This document shows, piece after piece, positions 44,722 through 52,375 of a DNA stretch of 64,000 bases (its first letter is position 1; each line of letters starts with the position of its first letter). Source of the DNA: Mucilaginibacter sp. dw_454. GTDB lineage: Bacteria; Bacteroidota; Bacteroidia; Sphingobacteriales; Sphingobacteriaceae. The DNA lies in assembly GCF_018449775.1 (NCBI RefSeq), contig NZ_JAAVVB010000006.1, positions 62,001 through 126,000 on the forward strand, given 5' to 3'. Below the pieces are notes generated by a model. The model made no database searches, was not told the DNA's origin, and saw only the letters and a list, made by a program, of their open reading frames with translations. Position numbers and translations under genes: made by a program.

Positions 44722-45581
44722 TATATCGTCAATATCCGGAATTTTCTTCCTATCAATTTGCTGGTGATAACCCAATTATTTACACTGACTTGAATGGAGG
44801 GGAACCGCAAATTCCATTATTTGATAAAGTTAAGTATGGGGACAATATAGCTGTAAATGCAGTTAAAGTAGTATCTAATTCTTCCGCAGATTTAGTTAAT
44901 GGAGGTATTGGATTGGTTAATTCATTTATTGGCCTGACACATGAAATTGTTTTTCATCCTAAAAACCTGCCTGCTGATTTTAAAAATGCGGGAACAGACC
45001 TATATAAGTCAACTTCAAAATATGTATCAGACAGCTACAGAAATATAGCTAAAACGCCTTTCAGTCAGCAACTCAAAGATGCGGGCAAAGCTTTGCAAAG
45101 TCCGGAGACCTATGAAAACACGTTAGTATTAGGTGCATCTTTATATACAGGAGGAGAAACTGCAGGAGCAGGCGTAAGTGCAGAGGCTCGAAGTTATTCA
45201 ATATTTGAACAATCTCAATTTAGCAGAGGCTTAGATATCGAAGGTGCGTTAGGTGGAAACCTGCCGAAAAATTTCCCGGTAATTGATAGATTTGCAAATG
45301 GGGTTGCAACAAGTATAAAAAGTATAGATTTAACAGCACAAACTTATCAAAATGCTTCAAATTTAATGAGCAGACTTAAGGGATATGTTAATAGTGTTGC
45401 TAAATTTGAGGGTAATAATTTTGGCGGTTTTAGAATTAACGCATCAGAAATTACGTCAAGAGAATTAAATATTGCAATACAAGATGGCAAGGCTACCACT
45501 GAGCAGTTAAATGTACTGGAACAAGTAAGGCAATATGGAGCACAAAACGGGGTTAATGTAAAAATTACAAAAGTACAATAA
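43752..45581 (+). CDS. Displaced RHS core with CdiA-EC869-like endonuclease tip
   Basis: An open frame of 609 codons from an internal ATG; homology to the main gene begins in frame at about 43715. There is no signal peptide or N-terminal shell, so the product cannot be exported on its own. Residues about 1-315 repeat the RHS core (ending RIYDPRVGRFLSVDP); next come a pre-toxin helical region and, from about 485, a domain resembling the EC869-type CDI toxin fold (IEGALGG, LPKNFPVIDRFANGVATSIK, SIDLTAQTYQNASNL), a PD-(D/E)XK-like DNase with E, D, S and K active-site candidates. The immunity gene overlaps its stop codon. It resembles the orphan toxin-immunity modules known behind rhs and cdiA genes. 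Confidence 0.8.
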   Translation: MNIPQLADPWHYYTYKYDQLNRIKATNVYKVSTGVTQVTDYNEAFTYDGNGNILTAIRNQGAAAAMDSLTYNYNHANGRLSNNQLNYITNKITTNNYPYGLNNQAINNYTYDPIGNMTADVRDTISNINWTVYGKIQNLTNSRGLISYTYDPSGQRTSQTANGITTWYIRDAQGNALALYDNKQGTTNWKEQELYGSSRLGLWQPRLNLATTNGTAVWDTTGKREYELSNHLGNVLATLSDNRMQHSSNGTSIDYYNADVNTANEYYAFGGLMPGRTFTQSNNYRYGFNGKENDNEVKGVGNQQDYGMRIYDPRVGRFLSVDPLYRQYPEFSSYQFAGDNPIIYTDLNGGEPQIPLFDKVKYGDNIAVNAVKVVSNSSADLVNGGIGLVNSFIGLTHEIVFHPKNLPADFKNAGTDLYKSTSKYVSDSYRNIAKTPFSQQLKDAGKALQSPETYENTLVLGASLYTGGETAGAGVSAEARSYSIFEQSQFSRGLDIEGALGGNLPKNFPVIDRFANGVATSIKSIDLTAQTYQNASNLMSRLKGYVNSVAKFEGNNFGGFRINASEITSRELNIAIQDGKATTEQLNVLEQVRQYGAQNGVNVKITKVQ

Positions 45582-46021
45582 TGAAAAAAAGTGCATCAAT
45601 TATAAAAACTAAAAGCAATTATTGGATATATAGCCAATCCAAAACTACTGACGGTGTTTGGATCGCGTCAGTTCCATTTTTTAAAAGCCCTTTGAATGTC
45701 CTATTTTCAGAACTCATCGAAAAGTTGTTTAGTGCCCTAGATAAAAGTGGAAATGTTGTTCCGCATCCTAAAGACTTAAAATTGTTCGATGAATTCTTTT
45801 CCAAGAATTTAGAGATTAAATCTAAAAAAGCATTTTATAGTGGGGCCAAATGTTGCGAAGTCGCACAGGATAATGACGAAATATCCTTGTTACCTACAAT
45901 TAATATAGGTAATAAGGGAAGATTTGATCATCTACCATCATCGGAAATTGTTGTTTCCTGTTTGGATGATAATCAAGTGATATATGACGCAGTACAAGAA
46001 GCTTTTGATAAATGTGGGTAG
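45581..46021 (+). CDS. Probable immunity protein of the EC869-like tip
   Basis: A 146-residue protein without signal peptide; its ATG overlaps the toxin TAA by one base (TAATG), a coupling typical of toxin-immunity pairs. It is AT-rich like the tip. I do not recognise the fold by sequence; visible features are VPFFKSPLNVLFSELIEKL and a C-terminal VVSCLDDNQVIYDAVQEAF. It should protect against the nuclease if the tip is expressed or captured by the main rhs gene. Assignment rests on position, size and overlap. Confidence 0.7.
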   Translation: MKKSASIIKTKSNYWIYSQSKTTDGVWIASVPFFKSPLNVLFSELIEKLFSALDKSGNVVPHPKDLKLFDEFFSKNLEIKSKKAFYSGAKCCEVAQDNDEISLLPTINIGNKGRFDHLPSSEIVVSCLDDNQVIYDAVQEAFDKCG

Positions 46022-46397
46022 CTCAACACCTATAAAGCAATAAATATGGAATGTGAAAAATTTACTCTTAGCCGGCGCACGCATGTCGCGTATGCCAATT
46101 ATTGCCAACGTTCTTTGAAATATGACAACCTACCAAACGTCAAGTTGAAACAAAAAAAAGACCTAAAAGTCATTTTTCTTGTTTCATTCTGTTTCACTAT
46201 ATTTTTATAAGCAATTAATTATCAAATAATTAACTAAGAATTCTGTTTCACATGTTTCATCTGTTGCACACGCACGTGAAACAAAACAGCGCGGTCGGCC
46301 GCGTTAGCGATAGCAGCGGATACCGGCCTGTGGCTAATGCCTCGCGCAGTATGAGTGGATAGCGAGGGCCGCAGGCAACGCCCAAAAGAAGCAAATC
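46022..46397. other. Repeat-rich spacer between displaced cassettes
   Basis: 376 bp without a gene. It contains AGCCGGCGCACGCATGTC at 46070-46087 (related to AGCCGGCGTACTCGTGAC at 47436-47453), several TGTTTCA strings near 46179-46260, an inverted repeat TGTTTCAC (46244-46251) / GTGAAACA (46276-46283), and a GC-rich hairpin CCTCGC (46340-46345) / GCGAGG (46362-46367). The last 110 bp are much more GC-rich than the preceding sequence and end abruptly at the rhs copy, like a REP-type element. Confidence 0.55.
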
Positions 46398-47477
46398 ACG
46401 GTACCGCCGGAAGGTGTGACGCTGATGAACGATAACCAGTTTGGGTATATCGACCGGGCGCGCGATCAGGACACGGCGGCGGTGAGCTATACGTATAACG
46501 GCCCTGAAACGGCATCGAGTTTACCCGCGGCGATGACGAGCTTATCGGCCACCCTTTCGGCAAGTACCGGCGCGGTAGAGATGTGGCTGTATAACAATAG
46601 CCAGACCTATTACCACTGGATAGAGGGCACGCCAGACAACCAGTACCTCTTCCAGGTGGGCCTGGCGGGCAATACACTGAATATCGATGTCTTCCCGGCA
46701 GCCCTGCCATTGGCAGGTACTTACGAGCTACTGCCGGCGACGGGCCATTACCAGGTGGATATCAGCACGCTGTTGCCGCTGTATCCGTTTACGCATGTGG
46801 TGCTGCAGGGCAATAACCTGGGTGCGGCGACAAGCACGCCGCAGATCTGGGTGAACGGCCATCAGCTTACGGTAAGCACCGCGGGCACGCCGGCACCTTT
46901 CGGCTTTACCATCAAAGCCAATACCGGCTCGGTAACGCTACCGGACAGCATCCAGAGCCTGAAACATTTGCTGCTGTATAACCATTTGCTCAGCCCGGCA
47001 ACGATCACGACCGATGCGAACAACATCTTCTTCTCGGCGAGCGATCTGACTTATACCGGCTGGTACCGTTTCAACGTACCTGCGCCGGGCGCGCCACCGA
47101 CGACGATCAACAGTGCCACGAGCGATGAAACATCGCTTATCGATACTTATCCTAATCAGGTGATGCAGACCACCTATGCCTATAATGCGACCAACCAGGT
47201 CACGCAGCAAACTTCGCCGGATGGCGGGACGAACAGCTACTGGTATGATCTGCTGAGCAGATTGGTGTTCTCGCAGAACGATAAACAGCGGCCAAACAGC
47301 AATTGGAGCTATACCAGCTATGATCAGTTGGGACGGATCACGGAAGTCGGCCAGCAGCAAAATACCACCGGCACGCTGGGCAACCCGGATTATGTGAGCA
47401 ATGCCACGATCGCTACGTTTAATGCCTCCGGCGCCAGCCGGCGTACTCGTGACTTTGCCGATAAGGATTTACCCTGA
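46398..47477 (+). pseudogene. Displaced rhs fragment (LamG + YD segment) without intact tip
   Basis: A near-perfect copy of 39465-40493 from the main rhs gene, in frame from an ATG at 46416 to 47426, then a short unrelated tail (ASRRTRDFADKDLP) to a stop at 47475. It lacks signal peptide, RHS core end and toxin, so it cannot make a functional product. The near-absence of synonymous changes means it was copied or converted very recently. It may be the left part of a third tip-swapping cassette whose right part is deleted. Confidence 0.85.
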
Positions 47478-47499
47478 TTTATGAAGTTATTTTAGCTAA

Positions 47500-47706
47500 C
47501 CCAATTATTTACTAACGAATGGGGCACGAGTACTCTGCGCTCAATTCTCGCGCTGCATACTCGCGCCAGAATGGGAAACACCTTTAACCAATATTTCGGC
47601 TGTATCAAAAAAGGGAATAGCTGTTCAGATATCTAATGGTAAGGTTACAGATCGTACAGGCCTTACAGCAAAAGGAACGCAAGGAAACATTGTAGAAAGC
47701 AGGTGA
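47500..47706 (+). pseudogene. Possible toxin C-terminus remnant
   Basis: An open stretch of about 68 codons with no start codon. From 47563 its translation looks protein-like (APEWETPLTNISAVSKKGIA, then QISNGKVTDRTGLTAKG and an end GNIVESR), as in a small C-terminal toxin or tip domain. It lies where the tip of the third rhs fragment would be expected. I cannot name a family, and no immunity gene follows. Confidence 0.35.
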
Positions 47707-47781
47707 GCAATGAATAAAGTTGAATAATACGCGAATGAAGATAATTTTAAAGTAACGCGATGAAGGGCATCGAACAAAAAC

Positions 47782-47801
47782 AATGGGTTAATTAACCCAT
47801 T
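47782..47801. repeat. 20-bp perfect palindrome
   Basis: AATGGGTTAATTAACCCATT is self-complementary. No T-tract follows; it could be an operator or a transcript-end hairpin. Confidence 0.5.
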
Positions 47802-47860
47802 CACTATGGTTTGTTGTTTTTAAATAATCAAAGCGCAAATAATATTTCCTACGTATAATT

Positions 47861-47900
47861 AACAACCCGTTAAAATCAATGTTTTAACGGGTTGTTTTCA
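47861..47900 (+). terminator. Strong bidirectional hairpin terminator
   Basis: AACAACCCGTTAAAA (47861-47875) pairs with TTTTAACGGGTTGTT (47882-47896), a 15-bp stem with a 6-nt loop, ending in a T-rich run on the plus strand and preceded by A-rich sequence. It could end transcripts from either side of the RHS locus boundary. Confidence 0.75.
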
Positions 47901-48156
47901 CTTTCAGCAGGGTTAAGGAGACCAGGATTGAACAACTTTCTGCGATTTTGGCAATAATAAAGCAGATTATTAAAAAGTAGTTTAGATAGGTTGTCAAAGA
48001 CCATTACAATTATAATATACTTTGTCTATAGCACCAGCTAGATCACACGTTATAATCGGATGGAGTTGTTTTTACCTGTACAAATTGGTGTTTTTAAATT
48101 TTATTGCGGCAAAAAATAGGTAATACGGCGGTAATATTTACTGTCGCCAGATCAAA

Positions 48157-50607
48157 TTAATTTTTCACCCGGTCGTTTTCTTCACCGGCACCTGTTTGAT
48201 CATGTTCGCGCTGATCCTTTACTGATTTTCCGAAGCGCATGCTTAAGGCAAGCAATGCGGCACGTGAGTCTTTAAGGGTGCGAAAGCTGGCATTTGTTTG
48301 ATACAGATTGTTTATAACTCCTTTGCTGATGTTCGTATTTAAAAGGTCATTGATACTGAACTTTAATGTAGCGCGTGACGACAGTGTTTTAGAAGCGGCT
48401 ACATTAAGGCGACCTCTTGCGGCCAAAGTAAATTGGGCATCGGTTTGTTTGTTTTGATACTTAGCGTCGGTTTGTAAAGTCCATCCTTTTGATAGTTTAA
48501 ATTGCAGTACCGCCAGCCCCTGGAAACTGGTACTACGGCTGTTTAATGTACCGGTATAAAAATCGCTGGCCTGCCGAATCTGCCATACATCTCCGCTCAA
48601 TTCAAGGTTAAACCACTTTGACGGGTCGAAACTTGCATCTGCATTCAGGTCATACAATTTTGTGCTGCCAATATTTCCCGGACGGTCGTAATAATAGCCG
48701 TTTAGGATCTCTATGGTTTCCGTTGATCGGTCGCGGATGTCAGTATAGGTCATAGTTACTGAGATCCTGTCTTTATAAATGTAGCCCAATTCAAAGTTCG
48801 CCGAATACGAAGGCAGCAGGTAAGGGTTTCCGATATAGAAAGTATATTTATCCAGTGGAGATATAAAGGGGTTTAAGTCTTGATAGTAAGGGCGTTCAAT
48901 GCGGCGTCCATAGGTCATCTTTAACTGATGATCGCCCAATGTATCCAATTTATACAGGAGATAAAGGGTAGGGAACAAACCTGTATAATTCCGGTTAAAA
49001 GCAGAGTCGGCCTTTAGTGCGTTGCCTAACTGATGGCCGCGCGAATCTGTGTTTTCTATGCGGAGACCTGCCTGTATGCTTAGTCTTTTAAAATCTTTAT
49101 TTAAATTGATGTAACCAGCATTAATGGCTTCCCTGTATAAAAAATGGTTGGTCTTATCATTGTCCGTGATTGCATTTCCGTTTATGATGTCGAAATAGTT
49201 GGCCCGATTATCGGTATTGGTATAGCTGCTTTTTACACCAGATTCCAGTTTCCAGCCACCTGCTAATGGCTGGCTATAATCTGCCTTAGCCGAATAAATG
49301 TGAATGGCTGCCGGAAGATTTCCATCAAGCTGATCCATAGAAACCGAACCTGTTGCTGCCTGGCTTTGGTTTAAAAATGTTTGGTTATTATCCGTCGCAA
49401 AAGCCAGGTAATCAAGATTGGCTGTTATTTCAGGTCCGTCTTTTTTAAAGGTATGCTTGTAATTTAGGTTAACGCTGCCGTTTTTGAACTTGCCCAGTTC
49501 CTTGTTTTTTGATAAAATGGATGAATCAGGCTCGCCTACAGCATCGAATAATTGACCTTTGCTGTTATTGTATTGATCTGGCGAACGAATTACGCCGTTA
49601 AATAGCACGCCAATAGTCGTATTTTCAGATGAATAGAGGTCCACACCCAGTTTCGCATTGTAACCACTGCTCATGGTGCGGATGTAAGAATTCTGAGTAA
49701 ACGCCCCAGATGGTTGCCCCGCGTTATAAAAGTAGTTGCGGTTGATATCAATATCGTTATAACCGTTGCTGAATGTGTAAGCAAAGGTGCCGAACACATT
49801 TACCTTATCCTGCCGGTAATTAAAATTCATGCTGTTATTGGTAGCCGAATACCGGCTTTGACGCAAACCAATACTCATCCCCAGGTTGAATCCCTTCACT
49901 TTAGTTTTTTTAGTTTTGATATTGATAATACCGGCGGTTCCGGCTGCGTCGTATTTGGCGGGCGGGTTGGTCATCAATTCTATTTGAGATAAGGTCGACG
50001 AAGGCATCGAGCGCAAATAATTTTCCAGGTCGCTGCCTGAAAGGTAAGTCGGTTTATCATCTATATAGATTGCTACACCAGATTTACCATGAAAACTGAT
50101 TTGGCCGCCCTGATCAATGGCAACGCCGGGTGATTTTTCCAGCACATCCAGCGCTGTGGTACCTGCATTGCTGATCAGTGCATCTACATTGACAATCGTG
50201 CGGTCTATCTTTTGCTCTAGGAATGCCTTTTTGGATGTGACCACCACTTCCTTTAAATTTTTGGTGGACGTTTGTATAGCGATGGTGTTTAAATCTATTA
50301 ATTGGTGCTGCGCATCAACTGTTATCTCATCGCTTTTATAAGGCAATTTACCAACGGAAGCAATCAGGACACAGTACAGGCCAGCATCGGTTACGTTAAA
50401 ATTAAAAGCCCCGTCCGCAGCAATCAGTCCATTCTTTACGGTCACAGAATCTTTTAGCCGAATAAGAGATACGGTGGCGCCTTCGACAGGGCGACCATTT
50501 TCATCTGCAACTTTTCCGGATATTTTACCGTTGATTGCTTGAGCGATTAGAAAATTTGGGGCAAAAAAAAGCCCTGTGGCCAATAATGCCATGACTAATA
50601 TTTTCAT
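48157..50607 (-). CDS. TonB-dependent-receptor-like outer-membrane beta-barrel protein
   Basis: An 816-residue protein with a signal peptide (about 1-23), a carboxypeptidase-regulatory-like beta-sandwich (GKVADENGRPVEGATVSLIR, about 30-115), a plug domain (LDVLEKSPGVAIDQGGQISF, VAIYIDDKPTYLSG, IELMTNPPAKYDAAGTAGII, about 145-230) and a long beta-barrel of the OMP_b-brl_3 type. The last residues are charged and do not end in an aromatic strand. Such receptors import or sense ligands in the outer membrane; an N-terminal STN signalling domain is absent. It is the last gene of a minus-strand set with an ECF sigma factor, anti-sigma candidate and DUF6249 protein. Confidence 0.87.
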   Translation of the reverse strand: MKILVMALLATGLFFAPNFLIAQAINGKISGKVADENGRPVEGATVSLIRLKDSVTVKNGLIAADGAFNFNVTDAGLYCVLIASVGKLPYKSDEITVDAQHQLIDLNTIAIQTSTKNLKEVVVTSKKAFLEQKIDRTIVNVDALISNAGTTALDVLEKSPGVAIDQGGQISFHGKSGVAIYIDDKPTYLSGSDLENYLRSMPSSTLSQIELMTNPPAKYDAAGTAGIINIKTKKTKVKGFNLGMSIGLRQSRYSATNNSMNFNYRQDKVNVFGTFAYTFSNGYNDIDINRNYFYNAGQPSGAFTQNSYIRTMSSGYNAKLGVDLYSSENTTIGVLFNGVIRSPDQYNNSKGQLFDAVGEPDSSILSKNKELGKFKNGSVNLNYKHTFKKDGPEITANLDYLAFATDNNQTFLNQSQAATGSVSMDQLDGNLPAAIHIYSAKADYSQPLAGGWKLESGVKSSYTNTDNRANYFDIINGNAITDNDKTNHFLYREAINAGYINLNKDFKRLSIQAGLRIENTDSRGHQLGNALKADSAFNRNYTGLFPTLYLLYKLDTLGDHQLKMTYGRRIERPYYQDLNPFISPLDKYTFYIGNPYLLPSYSANFELGYIYKDRISVTMTYTDIRDRSTETIEILNGYYYDRPGNIGSTKLYDLNADASFDPSKWFNLELSGDVWQIRQASDFYTGTLNSRSTSFQGLAVLQFKLSKGWTLQTDAKYQNKQTDAQFTLAARGRLNVAASKTLSSRATLKFSINDLLNTNISKGVINNLYQTNASFRTLKDSRAALLALSMRFGKSVKDQREHDQTGAGEENDRVKN

Positions 50608-50752
50608 AAAGGTGTTTTAATTAAATTGAGACTGGGCCGATTTAAGTAATAAAAGAGGCGGCTTAATCCCGGACAAGAATATCACTGATACCAACAGGCA
50701 TAGCATTCCCATACCCTTTAGGGTTTCCATTTTTTGAATAGAGGACGTGTTG

Positions 50753-51184
50753 TTATTTATTCAGTCGACTGGCCAAAAGGAAATGACCGAGAAAGCCTAT
50801 CGCTAAACAAAATGCAATGACCATAAGTGCATAGATATCCGAAAGATGATAACAGCCGATGATGCCAAGCCCGACAGCAATGCCGCAAAGTGCGCAAAAC
50901 CATTTGAGACTGTTCCTGACCTCGTTTTTACCGGTTGCCATCAACTGTGAAACTACAGTTTCCGGTGTCCCCATTTCTACGATCTTTTTCTTAAGACCAT
51001 TGTCCAGGATAAGTCTGATTATCGAAAGGACGAAACTGGTAACCATAAAAATCATCAGCAGGATAACGATATCACGAACAAACTCTTCGAAAGTGGCCTT
51101 GTCGCTCATTAAATTGGTATTGCTTTGCGCATGTGCTCCTAAAGCGGCCGAAAACAACAGGAGGGTTATATATATCTTTTTCAT
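50753..51184 (-). CDS. DUF6249-like membrane protein
   Basis: A 143-residue protein with a signal peptide-like N-terminus (MKKIYITLLLFSAALGAHAQ) and three further hydrophobic helices (about 37-60, 92-110, 117-137). The arrangement and the ILLMIFMVTSFVLSIIRLILDNGLKKK and WFCALCGIAVGLGIIG stretches resemble DUF6249 proteins, which commonly sit next to ECF sigma factors in Bacteroidota. It lies 46 bp downstream of the anti-sigma candidate, in the same direction. Role unknown; perhaps an accessory membrane regulator. Confidence 0.65.
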   Translation of the reverse strand: MKKIYITLLLFSAALGAHAQSNTNLMSDKATFEEFVRDIVILLMIFMVTSFVLSIIRLILDNGLKKKIVEMGTPETVVSQLMATGKNEVRNSLKWFCALCGIAVGLGIIGCYHLSDIYALMVIAFCLAIGFLGHFLLASRLNK

Positions 51185-51230
51185 TGTTTTTTTGATTTGT
51201 TTTTATACCTGATGAGACCGGTTACCCGGG

Positions 51231-51686
51231 TTATAGTTGCAATGTTTTTGCATCTAAAAGTGTATGTATCTGCTTTTGATGGTTTTTAACCATTTCAAGG
51301 GCTTGGAAAATTAAGATAACTACCGCTGCGGTAATTGCCGAAACGGGCAGCACCATTGGCGTCCTCCTGATGACCGTGGCTATAAACGGCCAGAACAATA
51401 TAGCTGATAGGGCAATCAATAAAACAGAAAAACCCGATACCAATATGGCAGCCCACGGAAATGCAGGCTTTGGCTCCGGCAATTGTTCCAGAACGAGGGT
51501 AGATAGGTCAAAATCAAACTGTGGTTTTGCCTGATCGCGAATGCTATTAAAAAGCAATTGGTAATTGGCAACACTCGTCTGGCAGTTTGCGCAGTCCTGG
51601 ATATGTATTTTCAGTTGATCATTGATCATTTCCGGTTCAGCTACATAAAGCTGTATCTCCGCATCGGTAAGATGTGCTGTTATCAT
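51231..51686 (-). CDS. Putative membrane anti-sigma factor
   Basis: A 151-residue protein with an N-terminal zinc-finger-like motif HIQDCANC (HxxxCxxC, about residues 28-35) as in ZAS anti-sigma factors, followed by a soluble linker and two hydrophobic helices (about 76-105 and 110-130). Its ATG overlaps the sigma-factor stop by 4 bp, the usual sigma/anti-sigma coupling. It should hold the ECF sigma factor at the inner membrane until a signal arrives. The C-terminus after the second helix is short and cytoplasmic, so the signal may come through the neighbouring DUF6249 or receptor protein. Confidence 0.72.
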   Translation of the reverse strand: MITAHLTDAEIQLYVAEPEMINDQLKIHIQDCANCQTSVANYQLLFNSIRDQAKPQFDFDLSTLVLEQLPEPKPAFPWAAILVSGFSVLLIALSAILFWPFIATVIRRTPMVLPVSAITAAVVILIFQALEMVKNHQKQIHTLLDAKTLQL

Positions 51687-52276
51687 AACTCGTTTCTTTT
51701 ATGTTTTAATAAGATTTTTTCTTTGAGCGTTTTTCTTGCTCTGAAAAGATAGCTTTTAACTGTGCCTTCTGGCAGAGATGTAATCTCGGCGATCTCTAAA
51801 TAGCTTAGTTCCTCCTGGTGGTATAGAGAAATAAGTGTTTTGTGAAGTGGTTTAAGCAGTTCAATCTCCGTATGAAGCATATTGGCCAATTCCTTGTTAA
51901 ATAGCTTTTCTTCAGTGTCGTTCCTAACATCTTCGTTAAAGCGGCTTCCTGGAGATTCGCTGTCTTCTCCGAAATTGTCTATGAGCACCAGCTTCTTTTT
52001 CTCCAGATAATTGAGGCAGGTATTATAAGCAATCTGACCGATCCAGGTAGATAATTTGGATTGAAACTTAAAGCCACGTAAATTTTTAAAAACCTTAAGA
52101 TAAACATCCTGCGCGATATCTTTACGGTCGGCAGGACTGCTGACCATTTTAAAGGTCATTTGTGCAACCAGGCCTTCCGTCTTTTTAATGATCAAACCAA
52201 AAGCATGACGATCGCCGTTTAACACAGCTGTTACCAGGTGTCTGTCGGTTAAATTATCCTCCTTTTGATTGCTCAT
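51683..52276 (-). CDS. ECF-type RNA polymerase sigma factor
   Basis: A 197-residue sigma-70 family protein. Region 2 is recognisable in DRKDIAQDVYLKVFKNLRGF and KFQSKLSTWIGQIAYNTCLN (about 55-95); region 4 in LISLYHQEELSYLEIAEITS and PEGTVKSYLFRARKTLKEKI (about 145-190). It would direct polymerase to the promoters of this receptor operon and possibly others. The gene follows the LytTR regulator by 99 bp; a GTGCAA/TTGCAC hairpin followed by T's (plus-strand sense, 52295-52320) lies between them. Confidence 0.9.
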   Translation of the reverse strand: MSNQKEDNLTDRHLVTAVLNGDRHAFGLIIKKTEGLVAQMTFKMVSSPADRKDIAQDVYLKVFKNLRGFKFQSKLSTWIGQIAYNTCLNYLEKKKLVLIDNFGEDSESPGSRFNEDVRNDTEEKLFNKELANMLHTEIELLKPLHKTLISLYHQEELSYLEIAEITSLPEGTVKSYLFRARKTLKEKILLKHKRNEL

Positions 52277-52294
52277 TGTTGATTAGACCGCCCA

Positions 52295-52320
52295 GTGCAA
52301 TTTATGTTGCACATTTTTTT
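52295..52320. other. Small hairpin between LytTR gene and sigma factor
   Basis: GTGCAA (52295-52300) and TTGCAC (52307-52312) form a 6-bp stem followed by ATTTTTTT. On the minus strand it is preceded by an A-run, in the leader of the sigma-factor transcript. It may be a weak terminator or an operator. Confidence 0.4.
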
Positions 52321-52375
52321 ATAGCACATTAAAACAACTAATTATAGTAATGCGCACTTGGGTGAAATAATTAAT

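Larger units (their letters stand above)
47478..48156. other. Intergenic region with toxin remnant and terminators
   Basis: 679 bp. Contains a short open frame that may be a toxin remnant (47500-47706), a CACGAGTAC at 47525-47533 that is the inverted repeat of GTACTCGTG at 47443-47451, a 20-bp palindrome (47782-47801) and a strong hairpin (47861-47896). The rest shows nothing I can support. Confidence 0.5.

Noticed and set aside
46022..46397. Possible insertion sequence between the displaced cassettes
   Set aside because: No transposase frame and no convincing terminal inverted repeats with target duplication; listed only as a repeat-rich spacer.
39465..47426. CRISPR-like or satellite repeat array
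   Set aside because: The repeats are two long coding duplications, not short regularly spaced units.
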